The notes under the pieces: model-generated
What the model was told of the DNA's origin: nothing
Seen by the model: the letters and a program-made list of their open reading frames with translations, nothing else
Databases searched by the model: none
NCBI GenBank assembly: GCA_003646305.1
Contig: QNFJ01000055.1
Span: 1-11,035 of the forward strand
From: Gammaproteobacteria bacterium
GTDB lineage: Bacteria; Pseudomonadota; Gammaproteobacteria; Methylococcales; UBA2780
Reading direction: 5' to 3'
Length of the DNA stretch: 11,035 nucleotides
Part shown: positions 1-6,632 of the stretch, piece after piece
How the letters are laid out: each line of letters begins with the position of its first letter
Numbering within the stretch: position 1 is the first letter of the stretch
Position numbers and translations under genes: made by a program

Positions 1-302
1 CGAATGATTGATTCCACATCACGGCCCACATAACCAACTTCTGTAAATTTGGTGGCTTCAATTTTGATGAAAGGAGCATTGGCCAGCTTTGCGAGGCGCC
101 GTGCAATCTCAGTTTTACCGACACCGGTTGGGCCGATCATAAGGATGTTCTTGGGGGTAATTTCATCACGGAGTGCCGCATCAACCTGTGCACGACGCCA
201 GCGATTACGCAGGGCGATAGCGACCGCTTTTTTGGCGGCATTCTGGCCGATAATATGGTGGTCCAGTTCCTGGACGATCTCTTTTGGGGTCAGTTGTTTC
301 AT
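1..302 (-). CDS. hslU: HslU, ATPase subunit of the HslVU protease (5' part only)
   Basis: ATP-dependent unfoldase of the AAA+ Clp/Hsp100 group. In the cytoplasm its hexamers cap the HslV peptidase, bind substrate proteins and thread them in for degradation. About 100 N-terminal residues are present; the gene runs off the left edge of the window, and E. coli HslU is about 440 residues. The start MKQLTPKEIVQEL and the HHIIGQ segment are typical of the family. The Walker A loop GPTGVGKT lies at residues 57-64, with the nucleotide-binding Lys at 63, as in E. coli. It is followed by the conserved FTEVGYVGRDVES stretch, part of the pore region. The ATG lies only 6 bp after the hslV stop, so the two are surely co-transcribed and probably translationally coupled. 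The ribosome-binding site is weak and would fall inside the end of hslV. Confidence 0.97.
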   Translation of the reverse strand, partial: MKQLTPKEIVQELDHHIIGQNAAKKAVAIALRNRWRRAQVDAALRDEITPKNILMIGPTGVGKTEIARRLAKLANAPFIKIEATKFTEVGYVGRDVESII

Positions 303-308
303 GTTGTT

Positions 309-857
309 CTAGGTTTCTTCGGCATCAAGCTCTTCGATGCGGATATTGTGGTTGGTGTAAATACAGATATCAGCGGCGATACCCAACGATTTTTCAACAA
401 TTGTGCGTGCATCAAGATCAGTATTCTGTAGCAAAGCTCTTGCCGCTGACTGGGCAAAAGGACCGCCTGAGCCGATCGCGATTAGCCCCCCTTCGGGTTC
501 AATCACATCGCCATTTCCAGAGATAATGAGCGATGCTTTTGAGTCAGCAATGGCTAGTAGCGCTTCGAGTTGCCTGAGGCTACGATCTGTCCGCCAGTCT
601 TTTGCCATTTCAACGGCCGCACGGGTTAGATGGCCATGATGCTTGACCAGTTTTGCTTCAAAGCGTTCGAAGAGGGTAAATGCATCGGCGGTTGCGCCGG
701 CAAATCCAGCAATAACCTGATCATTATGGATGCGTCGTACTTTGCGGGCGTTTCCCTTCATGATGGTATTGCCCATTGAGACCTGACCGTCTCCACCGAT
801 AACAACCTGATTGCCTCGTCTGACAGAAACAATGGTTGTTCCTCTAAATGATTCCAC
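309..857 (-). CDS. hslV: HslV, proteasome-like peptidase subunit of HslVU
   Basis: N-terminal-nucleophile threonine peptidase related to the 20S proteasome beta subunit; it forms a double hexameric ring that degrades proteins fed by HslU. From the start chosen here it is 182 residues, close to the family length. The segments GNTIMKGNARKVRR, AGFAGATADAFTLFERFE, AKDWRTDR and IAIGSGGPFAQSAARALL are family hallmarks. The catalytic residue should be Thr7, exposed after removal of a short propeptide MESFRG; E. coli HslV has only the initiator Met before its Thr-Thr. I choose the GTG at 857 because AGGTGA lies 5 bases upstream at good Shine-Dalgarno spacing, and because relatives I recall begin MEQF-like. 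An in-frame GTG at 866 would add three residues but lies inside that ribosome-binding site. First gene of an hslV-hslU operon; I could not find a convincing heat-shock promoter upstream. Confidence 0.96.
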   Translation of the reverse strand: MESFRGTTIVSVRRGNQVVIGGDGQVSMGNTIMKGNARKVRRIHNDQVIAGFAGATADAFTLFERFEAKLVKHHGHLTRAAVEMAKDWRTDRSLRQLEALLAIADSKASLIISGNGDVIEPEGGLIAIGSGGPFAQSAARALLQNTDLDARTIVEKSLGIAADICIYTNHNIRIEELDAEET

Positions 858-965
858 GTTATTCACCTAAGTAATTTTTTGTGAAGCTTATTTTACATGA
901 ATTTGTTGCTTAATCTTTTGTTCAGCCGAGTTGTGATAAGGTTTTCTGAAATTGTATGGCAATGG

Positions 966-972
966 TAAGGAG
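966..972 (+). promoter_or_regulatory. Ribosome binding site of the DUF4126 gene
   Basis: TAAGGAG at this position is a near-perfect Shine-Dalgarno sequence, 6 bases before the GTG at 979. It fixes that GTG as the start; there is no competing ATG in frame nearby. This is the strongest such site in the window. Confidence 0.75.
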
Positions 973-978
973 TCTTAG

Positions 979-1620
979 GTGGAAACACTTGACCAGATTA
1001 CGAGTACATTGGCGCTCTCCATGGGGGCTGCCTGGGGTAGTGGTGTTAATCTTTATGCAACGCTGCTTGTTCTGGGCTACCTGGCCATAACAGGGGGTGT
1101 TGTGTTGCCTCCCGAATTACAGGTTTTAGCTAACCCAATTGTTATTGGCGCAGCGGGGCTAATGTATTGCGTGGAATTTTTTGCAGATAAAGTACCGGGG
1201 ATCGATACCGGTTGGGATGCGATTCATACTTTTGTTCGTGTGCCGGCTGGTGCGCTACTGGCAGCAGGTGCGGTGGGTGAAATTGGTCCTGCGGCAGAGT
1301 TAGCAGCGGCAATCGTTGGTGGAGGTTTGGCGGCCGCGACCCATGCGGCGAAAGCCGGTTCGCGTGTTTTGATTAACACATCACCAGAGCCTTTTAGTAA
1401 CTGGGGCGCTTCAATCGGCGAAGATATTGCCGTCATTGTCGGTGTTTGGGCTTCACTGCAGCACCCACAGCTTTTTCTCGTCTTCCTGGTGCTGTTCGTT
1501 ATTTTACTAATCTGGTTGCTACCGAAGGTTTGGAGTGGGGTTAAAAAGGTTTTCAGATTTTTGGGGAGTCTTTTTGGCGGCAAAAAAGAGAGGGTAAAAC
1601 AGATGGATTATTTGGAATAA
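979..1620 (+). CDS. DUF4126 family integral membrane protein
   Basis: Predicted inner-membrane protein of 213 residues, GTG start, with no established function. Several hydrophobic segments are visible, roughly at residues 20-45, 50-68, 86-122, 148-160 and 164-184, followed by a basic tail (VKKVFRFLGSLFGGKKERVK) that probably stays in the cytoplasm. Family signatures as I know them are the SGVNLYATLL stretch near the N terminus, EFFADKVPGIDTGWDAIHTFVR at residues 66-87, and NTSPEPFSNWGASIGED at 133-149. The radical SAM gene begins 3 bp after the stop, so the two are probably one transcript. Its own promoter is unclear: TTGTGA at 931-936 and TATGGC at 955-960 with an 18-base spacer is a poor match. 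Family assignment is from memory of the conserved blocks; the transport or structural role is unknown. Confidence 0.85.
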   Translation: METLDQITSTLALSMGAAWGSGVNLYATLLVLGYLAITGGVVLPPELQVLANPIVIGAAGLMYCVEFFADKVPGIDTGWDAIHTFVRVPAGALLAAGAVGEIGPAAELAAAIVGGGLAAATHAAKAGSRVLINTSPEPFSNWGASIGEDIAVIVGVWASLQHPQLFLVFLVLFVILLIWLLPKVWSGVKKVFRFLGSLFGGKKERVKQMDYLE

Positions 1621-1623
1621 AGG

Positions 1624-2220
1624 ATGAATACACTAGTTTATGACATTGGTGAAAGCCGCTATATCAACTTGAGTGACCGCTGCACTTTAAGATGTCAGTT
1701 TTGTCCTAAAACTCACGATGAGCTTCGGGTTCATGATCATGATTTGCGGTTAAGTCATCGGCCTACCGCAGAGGATATTATTGAGGCATTGGGTAATCCT
1801 GCCCAATATAGCGAAATTGTTTTTTGTGGTTTCGGTGAATCGACTTTACGTTTGAAGGAGCTCGTCAAAATTGCCCGGTTTGTTAAGACGCATGGAGGGC
1901 GTGTGCGAGTAAATACCGATGGACTGGCGAATTTAGTCAACAAACGAAATGTTTTGCCGGAACTTGCCGATAGTGTCGATGCGTTATGTATTTCGATGAA
2001 TGCGCAAAATGAAGAGATCTATAATCGGCATTGTCAGCCATCAATTAGTGGTTCATACCAGGCGATGTTGGCGTTCCTGAAGCTCGCTCCCCACTATATT
2101 GATGATGTCACGGCAACGGCCATAAATGGGCTAGAGGGTGTAGATATCGATGCGTGCGAGAAATTGGCCAGTGAAAGAGGGGTAAAGTTTCGTCGTCGTG
2201 AGCTGGATGTGGTGGGTTAG
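1624..2220 (+). CDS. Small radical SAM protein, TatD-linked family
   Basis: Predicted cytoplasmic radical S-adenosylmethionine enzyme of 198 residues, short for the superfamily. Cys20, Cys24 and Cys27 form the CxxxCxxC motif that ligates the 4Fe-4S cluster, just after a first strand ending YINLSDR. FCGFGESTLRL (about residues 66-76) fits the SAM-binding GGE-type position, and RVNTDGLANL (98-107), SISMNA-like and KFRRREL blocks follow. The layout, including the NT(D/N)G-ANL block and the short C-terminal end, matches what I recall of the radical SAM proteins named for frequent linkage to TatD nucleases. No tatD gene is present in this window, and the substrate is unknown. No auxiliary cluster domain (SPASM type) is visible. 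It follows the DUF4126 gene by 3 bp, suggesting a shared function or expression. Its TAG overlaps the TAA of the convergent kinase gene. Confidence 0.88.
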   Translation: MNTLVYDIGESRYINLSDRCTLRCQFCPKTHDELRVHDHDLRLSHRPTAEDIIEALGNPAQYSEIVFCGFGESTLRLKELVKIARFVKTHGGRVRVNTDGLANLVNKRNVLPELADSVDALCISMNAQNEEIYNRHCQPSISGSYQAMLAFLKLAPHYIDDVTATAINGLEGVDIDACEKLASERGVKFRRRELDVVG

Positions 2221-3143
2221 TCGCTTAAGAGGATTTCCAGGAGCTCATCAATCGACTGAGGGCGTTCATCGGGATAGATGCTGAGCGCCTTGTCGATAGC
2301 TTTTAGTATTGATTGTGGGTAATGACGCTTAAATTTCTTTTGAGCAGAAGGTAAAGCGTCTTTTTTCATTCGCAGCGGTGATGAAGGTGGTGGTAATCCA
2401 TCCAGGCAGTTGCGGAGTGTGGCGCCAAGTGCATAAATGTCACTCCAGGGACCAATCTCGTAGCTGGGCTCATATTGTTCAATAGGTGAAAACCCATTTG
2501 TTCGCACCTTTCCAAGTTGCTGTTTGTCTGTTTTTGGGAATGGGTGGACGGCACCAAAATCGAGAAGGAGTGGGTCGCCGCCGGGGCGGATAATAATATT
2601 CTCGGGTTTAATATCGAGATGGAGCAGATTCATTTCATGAAGTTTTTTTACCCCATCGAGTAGAGGCGGAAAAACAGTCTTGATGAAATCGGCGCTTAGT
2701 CGCCCCCCTTTTAGCTTGATGTATTCTCCTAAATTCTTGCCGTAGTCATAGGTCATGACAATATAGACAGTTTCATTTGCAGGGAAGAAATTCAATACCT
2801 CAACGATGTTGGGGTGCTTCAGCTTTGCAAGTGTGCGTGCTTCTTCAATAAATAGCTTTCGGCCCCTCATAAAGAGTGGCAAATCTGCTGCACTATTAGT
2901 GACGACACGGTTTCCCCATGTGCGGTGTGCAAGCTTTTTGGGGAGGTACTCCTTTATAGCGACCTGGTGCTGATCGCTGATCTGTCGGGCAAGGTAAACC
3001 GAGCTGAAGCCGCCGCTGGCAAGTGGGCGCTCAATAATATACTGATCTAGAACGGTGCCAGGCTGGAGGTATTTCCATACGCTGGAATTCGTTTTTGGAT
3101 CGAAATATTCATCGGTCTCTTTTGAAGAGGGTTTCTTAAACAC
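2217..3143 (-). CDS. Eukaryotic-type serine/threonine protein kinase, cytosolic
   Basis: Protein kinase of 308 residues that is almost entirely catalytic domain (about 35-305). Visible motifs are the glycine-rich loop LASGGFSSVY at 41-50, the ATP-anchoring Lys64 in VAIKEYLP, the helix-C Glu at 100/101, the catalytic loop HLDIKPEN at 175-182 (Asp177, Asn182), DFG at 195-197, the activation segment running to GFSPIEQY at 217-224, Asp235 in SDIYALG and Arg294 in PDERP. All residues needed for catalysis are present. The HRD arginine is Leu176, so this is a non-RD kinase. There is no transmembrane segment, PASTA repeat or other sensor domain. The start is a GTG, the only possible one before an upstream in-frame stop, with a poor ribosome-binding site. 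It is divergent from yicC with a 54-bp gap. No partner phosphatase is in the window and substrates are unknown. Confidence 0.92.
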   Translation of the reverse strand: MFKKPSSKETDEYFDPKTNSSVWKYLQPGTVLDQYIIERPLASGGFSSVYLARQISDQHQVAIKEYLPKKLAHRTWGNRVVTNSAADLPLFMRGRKLFIEEARTLAKLKHPNIVEVLNFFPANETVYIVMTYDYGKNLGEYIKLKGGRLSADFIKTVFPPLLDGVKKLHEMNLLHLDIKPENIIIRPGGDPLLLDFGAVHPFPKTDKQQLGKVRTNGFSPIEQYEPSYEIGPWSDIYALGATLRNCLDGLPPPSSPLRMKKDALPSAQKKFKRHYPQSILKAIDKALSIYPDERPQSIDELLEILLSD

Positions 3144-3197
3144 GGAAATCGGCTTACCATTTCAAACTTTAATTCAAATGAGTATAGGCGAGTTTTT

Positions 3198-4064
3198 ATG
3201 ATTCGGAGTATGACTGCGTTCGCAAGTCGGGAGCTTGAAGAGGCTGGCTTTTTTTTGAGCTGGGAAGTTAGGTCGGTTAATCACCGATATCTTGAGCCGG
3301 CTATCCGCCTACCAGAAAACTTTCGCTTTGTTGAGCCGGAAGTAAGGGTGAGCATCGGGAAATGGCTCAAGCGAGGAAAAGTTGATTGTACACTCGTTTG
3401 CAAGCGGGAAGAGGGTGAAGAGGGTGCTGTTATTGTTAATACCGTTTTAGCTAAACAGCTGGTTGGTGCAATGTCTGAACTAGAGGGGTTGATGAATGAG
3501 CCATCGGCTGTTTCACCGCTGGAGCTGATGCGTTGGCCGGGTATTTTGCAGGCACCAGAGGTTGATAGAGAAAAGCTGGCTGAATCAGTGGCCGCACTCT
3601 TAAACGAAACGCTTGAGGAGTTAGTTGAGGCGCGTGAGCGCGAAGGAGAAAGGCTGCGCCAGCTTATCGTTGACCGTTGCGATAGTATTTCTCGGCAGGT
3701 TGAGCTGGCTAAAGAGCGTTTACCTAATGTCATGGTGCTACTGCGTGAAAAAATGAATAAGCGTATTGCAGAGATGGTTGCCGAGCCAGATCAGGATCGA
3801 CTTGAGCAGGAGATGGCAATGCTCTCGCAAAAGTATGATGTTGATGAGGAGCTGGATCGGCTCTGCTCTCACATTGAGGAGGTTCTGAGGACGCTTGATC
3901 AGAAAGGGGCGATTGGCAGAAGACTGGATTTTCTGATGCAGGAGTTAAACAGAGAGGCCAATACGCTAGGCTCAAAATCGACTGATACTAATATGACGCG
4001 AATTTCTGTTGAGATGAAGGTGTTAATTGAGCAAATGCGTGAACAAATTCAGAATATAGAGTGA
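3198..4064 (+). CDS. yicC: YicC family endoribonuclease
   Basis: Conserved bacterial protein of 288 residues, almost the same length as E. coli YicC. The start MIRSMTAFASRE, the SVNHRYLE, RLPENFR and LKRGKVDC blocks in the N-terminal domain, LMRWPGIL near residue 113, and the highly conserved C terminus (GRRLDFLMQELNREANTLGSKS, then the end KVLIEQMREQIQNIE) align over the full length. E. coli YicC is reported to be an endoribonuclease that promotes decay of the small RNA RyhB, and its Gram-positive relative YloC is also reported as a ribonuclease; that activity is family knowledge, not visible here. A middle section rich in Glu, Arg and Leu (about 130-235) is probably helical or coiled coil. 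The ATG has a weak AGGCGAG site 5 bases upstream. It runs directly into gmk, so the pair forms an operon. Confidence 0.96.
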   Translation: MIRSMTAFASRELEEAGFFLSWEVRSVNHRYLEPAIRLPENFRFVEPEVRVSIGKWLKRGKVDCTLVCKREEGEEGAVIVNTVLAKQLVGAMSELEGLMNEPSAVSPLELMRWPGILQAPEVDREKLAESVAALLNETLEELVEAREREGERLRQLIVDRCDSISRQVELAKERLPNVMVLLREKMNKRIAEMVAEPDQDRLEQEMAMLSQKYDVDEELDRLCSHIEEVLRTLDQKGAIGRRLDFLMQELNREANTLGSKSTDTNMTRISVEMKVLIEQMREQIQNIE

Positions 4065-4066
4065 AC

Positions 4067-4696
4067 ATGAGTGAATTGAATACAAAAGGAAGCCTGTTTA
4101 TTGTCTCGGCGCCATCAGGGGCAGGTAAAACAAGTCTGGTTAATAAACTTCAACAGGAGGTTGACGGGCTGATCGTTTCAGTTTCCCATACGACGCGTGC
4201 ACAACGTCCGGGAGAGGTCGATGGGGTTGACTACTGTTTTACTGACCATAAAGCATTTGAAGAGATGCTCAAAAAAGGAGACTTTTTAGAGCAGGCTCAG
4301 GTTTTTGATAACTTTTATGGAACGGCTCAAAGAACGGTTGAGGTGCTGCTTTCTAAAGGTTTGGATGTGATTCTTGAGATTGATTGGCAGGGGGCGCAGC
4401 AGGTTCGGAACAAAATGGCTGAGGCAGTTTCTCTTTTTGTCTTGCCACCCTCCAGAGAGGCGTTAGAAGAGCGATTGAAAGGGCGCGGGCAGGATAGCGA
4501 TGAGATTATTTCTCGTAGGATGCGCGATGCCATTGCAGAAATGTCGCACTATGCCGAGTACGACTATTTGATAGTCAACGATAATTTTGACCTTGCGCTC
4601 GATCAAATGAAGGCAATTATCACCGCGCAGCGTTTACAAATCTCACGTCAGAGCAATGCAATCGGTAGTATGCTGGTCAAATTACTGGATTCTTAG
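4067..4696 (+). CDS. gmk: Guanylate kinase
   Basis: Cytoplasmic enzyme that converts GMP and ATP to GDP and ADP, essential for GTP, dGTP and ppGpp supply. It has 209 residues, the usual length. The P-loop APSGAGKTSL is at 15-24 with Lys21. The GMP-binding part includes SVSHTTRAQRPGEVDGVDY, then FLEQAQVFDNFYGT. DWQGAQQVR, the lid GRGQDSDEIISRRM and the AEMSHYAEYDYLIVND stretch are nearly identical to E. coli Gmk. I prefer the ATG at 4067, 2 bp after the yicC stop. A GTG at 4061 in the same frame would overlap yicC and add Met-Asn, but E. coli Gmk also starts close to its P-loop. yicC and gmk are coupled. In E. coli rpoZ follows immediately, whereas here two opposite-strand genes intervene. Confidence 0.97.
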   Translation: MSELNTKGSLFIVSAPSGAGKTSLVNKLQQEVDGLIVSVSHTTRAQRPGEVDGVDYCFTDHKAFEEMLKKGDFLEQAQVFDNFYGTAQRTVEVLLSKGLDVILEIDWQGAQQVRNKMAEAVSLFVLPPSREALEERLKGRGQDSDEIISRRMRDAIAEMSHYAEYDYLIVNDNFDLALDQMKAIITAQRLQISRQSNAIGSMLVKLLDS

Positions 4697-4702
4697 AAAC
4701 CT

Positions 4703-4737
4703 CTGGGCTAAACAGTTATTCCTGCTGCTTTAGCCAG
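4703..4737. terminator. Candidate hairpin between convergent gmk and thioredoxin genes
   Basis: CTGGGCTAAACAG at 4703-4715 can pair with CTGCTTTAGCCAG at 4725-4737, with one bulged base in each arm and a 9-base loop. It begins 6 bp after the gmk stop and covers the end of the convergent thioredoxin-like gene, including its TAA at 4716-4718. The position suits a shared terminator for both strands. Neither side has a good uridine run, so it may act only as a 3' stem or be chance. Confidence 0.4.
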
Positions 4738-5225
4738 TCTTCAACCTGTTCCTTTTCTAAAGTACCAGTGGTTGCCGAGCGTTGGTGAGCTGAATCAAAG
4801 AAATAGCTTCTAGGTAGGGTGCCGTACCACCTTGGGTCTATTTCATAGCGTAACCGAGCAACATTTGGGTCAGCGAAAGCCCATGACTCTATTCCACCAA
4901 GCCCATGTTTCTTCAGTGTTTTGCCAATATCATCAGCCAGGCTTATATCATCCGTTGAAACAAGAACCAGGTTGATTTCCGGCCGCTCTTTAGTCAGTTT
5001 TCCCAGCATATTTAGCTCTTTATGGCATGGGGGGCAGTCTATGGACCAAAGCACCATTAGAAAAGGTGTTTTGTTTAGCTCAATTTGGACGCTGTTGTAG
5101 CTGCCTTTTATAAAGGGGTGCAGGCTTGTGTGTCGTGCTTCTGTCTGAGTAGATAGAAGTGTTAGGCAGGTGAGTAGTGAAAAAAGAAGCTGGGCTAAGG
5201 GGCGAGGTAATTTTTGTTTTTTCAT
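4716..5225 (-). CDS. Exported thioredoxin-like (TlpA/ResA-type) disulfide protein
   Basis: Predicted periplasmic thioredoxin-fold protein of 169 residues. The N terminus has a basic start (MKKQKLPR) and a hydrophobic stretch at about 11-25, followed by a TQTEA-R region. This is a signal peptide or membrane anchor, with cleavage probably near 28-31. The fold core PFLMVLWSIDCPPCHKEL carries the redox pair in a CPPC motif (about residues 64-67). An aspartate-rich VSTDD strand-loop and a GTLPRSYFFD segment supply the cis-proline (TLP) expected opposite the active site. TlpA/ResA relatives reduce or shuffle disulfides in cytochrome c maturation or in dedicated client proteins. The gene starts 12 bp after the sialidase-fold gene, with AAAGAG as a modest ribosome-binding site, so the upstream Cys-rich protein is the obvious possible client. 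That partnership is inferred. An oxidising rather than reducing role cannot be excluded. Confidence 0.85.
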   Translation of the reverse strand: MKKQKLPRPLAQLLFSLLTCLTLLSTQTEARHTSLHPFIKGSYNSVQIELNKTPFLMVLWSIDCPPCHKELNMLGKLTKERPEINLVLVSTDDISLADDIGKTLKKHGLGGIESWAFADPNVARLRYEIDPRWYGTLPRSYFFDSAHQRSATTGTLEKEQVEDWLKQQE

Positions 5226-5237
5226 TATGGTCGCTCT

Positions 5238-6464
5238 TTATTTTGGGTTGATTGTGATGAGTTGGTAGCCATTATCGAGGCTATTCCATGAGAGGAAAAT
5301 TGTTTTCCCGGTTGTGATTAAAAATGGGTGGTCGGATGCAGATGAAGACTCAGCGATTGTGCTCGGAGACGACCAGTTTTCTCCGTAATCAGTGGACTGG
5401 ATCAGTTTGATTTCTGTTTTTTGCCCATTAAACTCTTTCCAGATGATGGCAACTCTGTTTTCGAGTGCTTTAACATAGGCGTGAGAGGGAAGTGCGGTTG
5501 GGTTGCCGAGCTGCATTGGCTCAGAATGCTTCGCGCCTTGTTGGTCAGACCAGGCATAAAATAACCCTTGTCGAACAGATCCCTGCGTAAACCAGGTCAT
5601 GTGATAACGGCCATTCTCTGAAATGGACAGTGAGGGTCCGTGTTCTGGGCAAGCATGAATTTCCCAAAGGTCTTCGGTGACACGGGTCGGGCCGCTAATG
5701 ATTCCAGCAGGCGAGACTTTCATGATGCCATGATCGCGGATACTGCCGGGCAATAGAAAACGCGAAAAAATGGTGGGGTAGCCATCAATGTCGGAGTCGA
5801 TGGCCATTCGGCAGCATTCACAGTTCGAGTCTTTTAGTGGCTGATTGGGAAATTTCAGCGTCTCAGGTTTGGTTGTTGTTGTGAAATAGAGGGTTGCGCC
5901 AGACTTTCCGGCATTGTGCTTATTACGTTCGTCGTACCAGAAATGATATAGACGGTCTGATGGGGAGATAAACAACTGATCCTGGTAGTGCCGCGCCGTT
6001 GCTGCGTGGTCGCTAATTAATGTAGGGGTGCTGAATGTTTGCCCGTGATCATCGGAGAAGGTAAACCAGCTGGTCCAGGGCTGTTTGTCATTTGTGAAGT
6101 AAACGATCATTATTCGACCGTTTTTATCAACAACGATTGATGGGCGGTCTTCGGCAAGCGCTTTGATTTTTACAGATGAAGCGTTTATCTGTACAGCTTT
6201 GCTATAGTTTTGACCGAAGTCGTCGGAGTAATCAACATACATATGGTTGCGAGTAGGGATTAACCGCCACAGTCGGCCATTAGAATCAAAGGTTGCTGAG
6301 ATATAGAGCCCTTCTCGAGATTGCGCGGTCGCCATGTCGGCAAAAGAGCCATTAGATGCCTCATCGGGCTTGCCCGATAAGGCGGTTGCAGGTACCGATA
6401 AAAAGAGAATAGAGATCAGTCCGAGAAGGAAACTAAGTTGTATGTGGTCTGTTTTAGGTGTCAT
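5238..6464 (-). CDS. Exported sialidase-fold (BNR/Asp-box) protein with a CxCC motif
   Basis: 408-residue protein with an N-terminal signal peptide (hydrophobic core about 10-29, PATALS near the cut). Three Asp-box-like repeats mark a beta-propeller of the sialidase superfamily: YSDDFGQNYS at 79-88, FSDDHGQTFSTP at 136-147 and STDYGENWSSP at 357-367. These boxes are structural and do not by themselves make the protein a neuraminidase. I cannot identify the arginine triad or other sialidase catalytic residues with confidence. The mature protein has exactly four cysteines: Cys215, Cys217 and Cys218 in NCECCRM, and Cys272 in HACPEHGP. Such clustering suggests metal or cofactor binding or a defined disulfide, and several His residues lie nearby. 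It is the first gene of a two-gene operon with the thioredoxin-like gene 12 bp downstream. The ATG has AGGCGA upstream at somewhat long spacing. Real substrate or ligand unknown. Confidence 0.85.
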   Translation of the reverse strand: MTPKTDHIQLSFLLGLISILFLSVPATALSGKPDEASNGSFADMATAQSREGLYISATFDSNGRLWRLIPTRNHMYVDYSDDFGQNYSKAVQINASSVKIKALAEDRPSIVVDKNGRIMIVYFTNDKQPWTSWFTFSDDHGQTFSTPTLISDHAATARHYQDQLFISPSDRLYHFWYDERNKHNAGKSGATLYFTTTTKPETLKFPNQPLKDSNCECCRMAIDSDIDGYPTIFSRFLLPGSIRDHGIMKVSPAGIISGPTRVTEDLWEIHACPEHGPSLSISENGRYHMTWFTQGSVRQGLFYAWSDQQGAKHSEPMQLGNPTALPSHAYVKALENRVAIIWKEFNGQKTEIKLIQSTDYGENWSSPSTIAESSSASDHPFLITTGKTIFLSWNSLDNGYQLITINPK

Positions 6465-6529
6465 TTTTTTGTTCGCCTACGATCGAAACTCACAATTAGA
6501 CTACCGTGAAACGAGAAAAGTTTAAATCA

Positions 6530-6558
6530 ATCATCATTCCAGTAGTAAATTCTAGCAA
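6530..6558 (-). promoter_or_regulatory. Candidate promoter for the sialidase-fold/thioredoxin operon
   Basis: On the minus strand TTGCTA (6553-6558) and GATGAT (6530-6535) are separated by exactly 17 bases, each matching four of six sigma-70 consensus positions. It lies about 65 bp upstream of the ATG at 6464 and points the right way. There is no supporting operator or extended -10 element, so this is a plausible match only. Confidence 0.35.
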
Positions 6559-6620
6559 AGGTAACATGTACTTTTAGGGTGTGCCTGGCTCCTTGTCTGG
6601 CGTATTTTTTTAATTAAACA

Positions 6621-6632
6621 TATAATGCGAGG
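6621..6632 (+). promoter_or_regulatory. rpoZ promoter: consensus -10 with GC-rich discriminator
   Basis: TATAAT at 6621-6626 is a perfect sigma-70 -10 box, followed by GCGAGG before the likely start near 6633, leaving a leader of about 58 bases. The -35 region is poor: TGGCGT at 6598-6603 is at 17-base spacing but matches only two positions, while the better TTGTCT at 6593-6598 is 22 bases away. The spacer is A/T-rich (T-run and TTAATTAAA). Weak -35 plus a GC-rich discriminator is the arrangement known from ppGpp-sensitive promoters, which would suit a gene next to spoT. Confidence 0.55.

Noticed and set aside
49..639. Open frames on the plus strand at the left end
   Set aside because: They lie antisense to hslU and hslV, whose minus-strand translations match known families along their full length; the plus-strand products have no recognisable features.
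867..978. Heat-shock (sigma-32) promoter for hslVU
   Set aside because: No CTTGAA/CCCCAT-like pair at usable spacing was found on the minus strand; TAAAAT at 890-895 lacks a matching -35.
1224..1583. 119-codon minus-strand frame inside the DUF4126 gene
   Set aside because: Antisense shadow of a gene with clear family blocks; no ribosome-binding site or recognisable protein.
3281..3975. Minus-strand frames of 150 and 81 codons inside yicC
   Set aside because: Antisense to a full-length YicC; compositions are Ser/Arg-rich, typical of reversed coding sequence.
6581..6612. Possible terminator before rpoZ (CTGGC repeats followed by a T-run)
   Set aside because: The two CTGGC copies are direct, not inverted; only about 3 pairs of stem can form, so the T-run is better read as part of the rpoZ promoter spacer.
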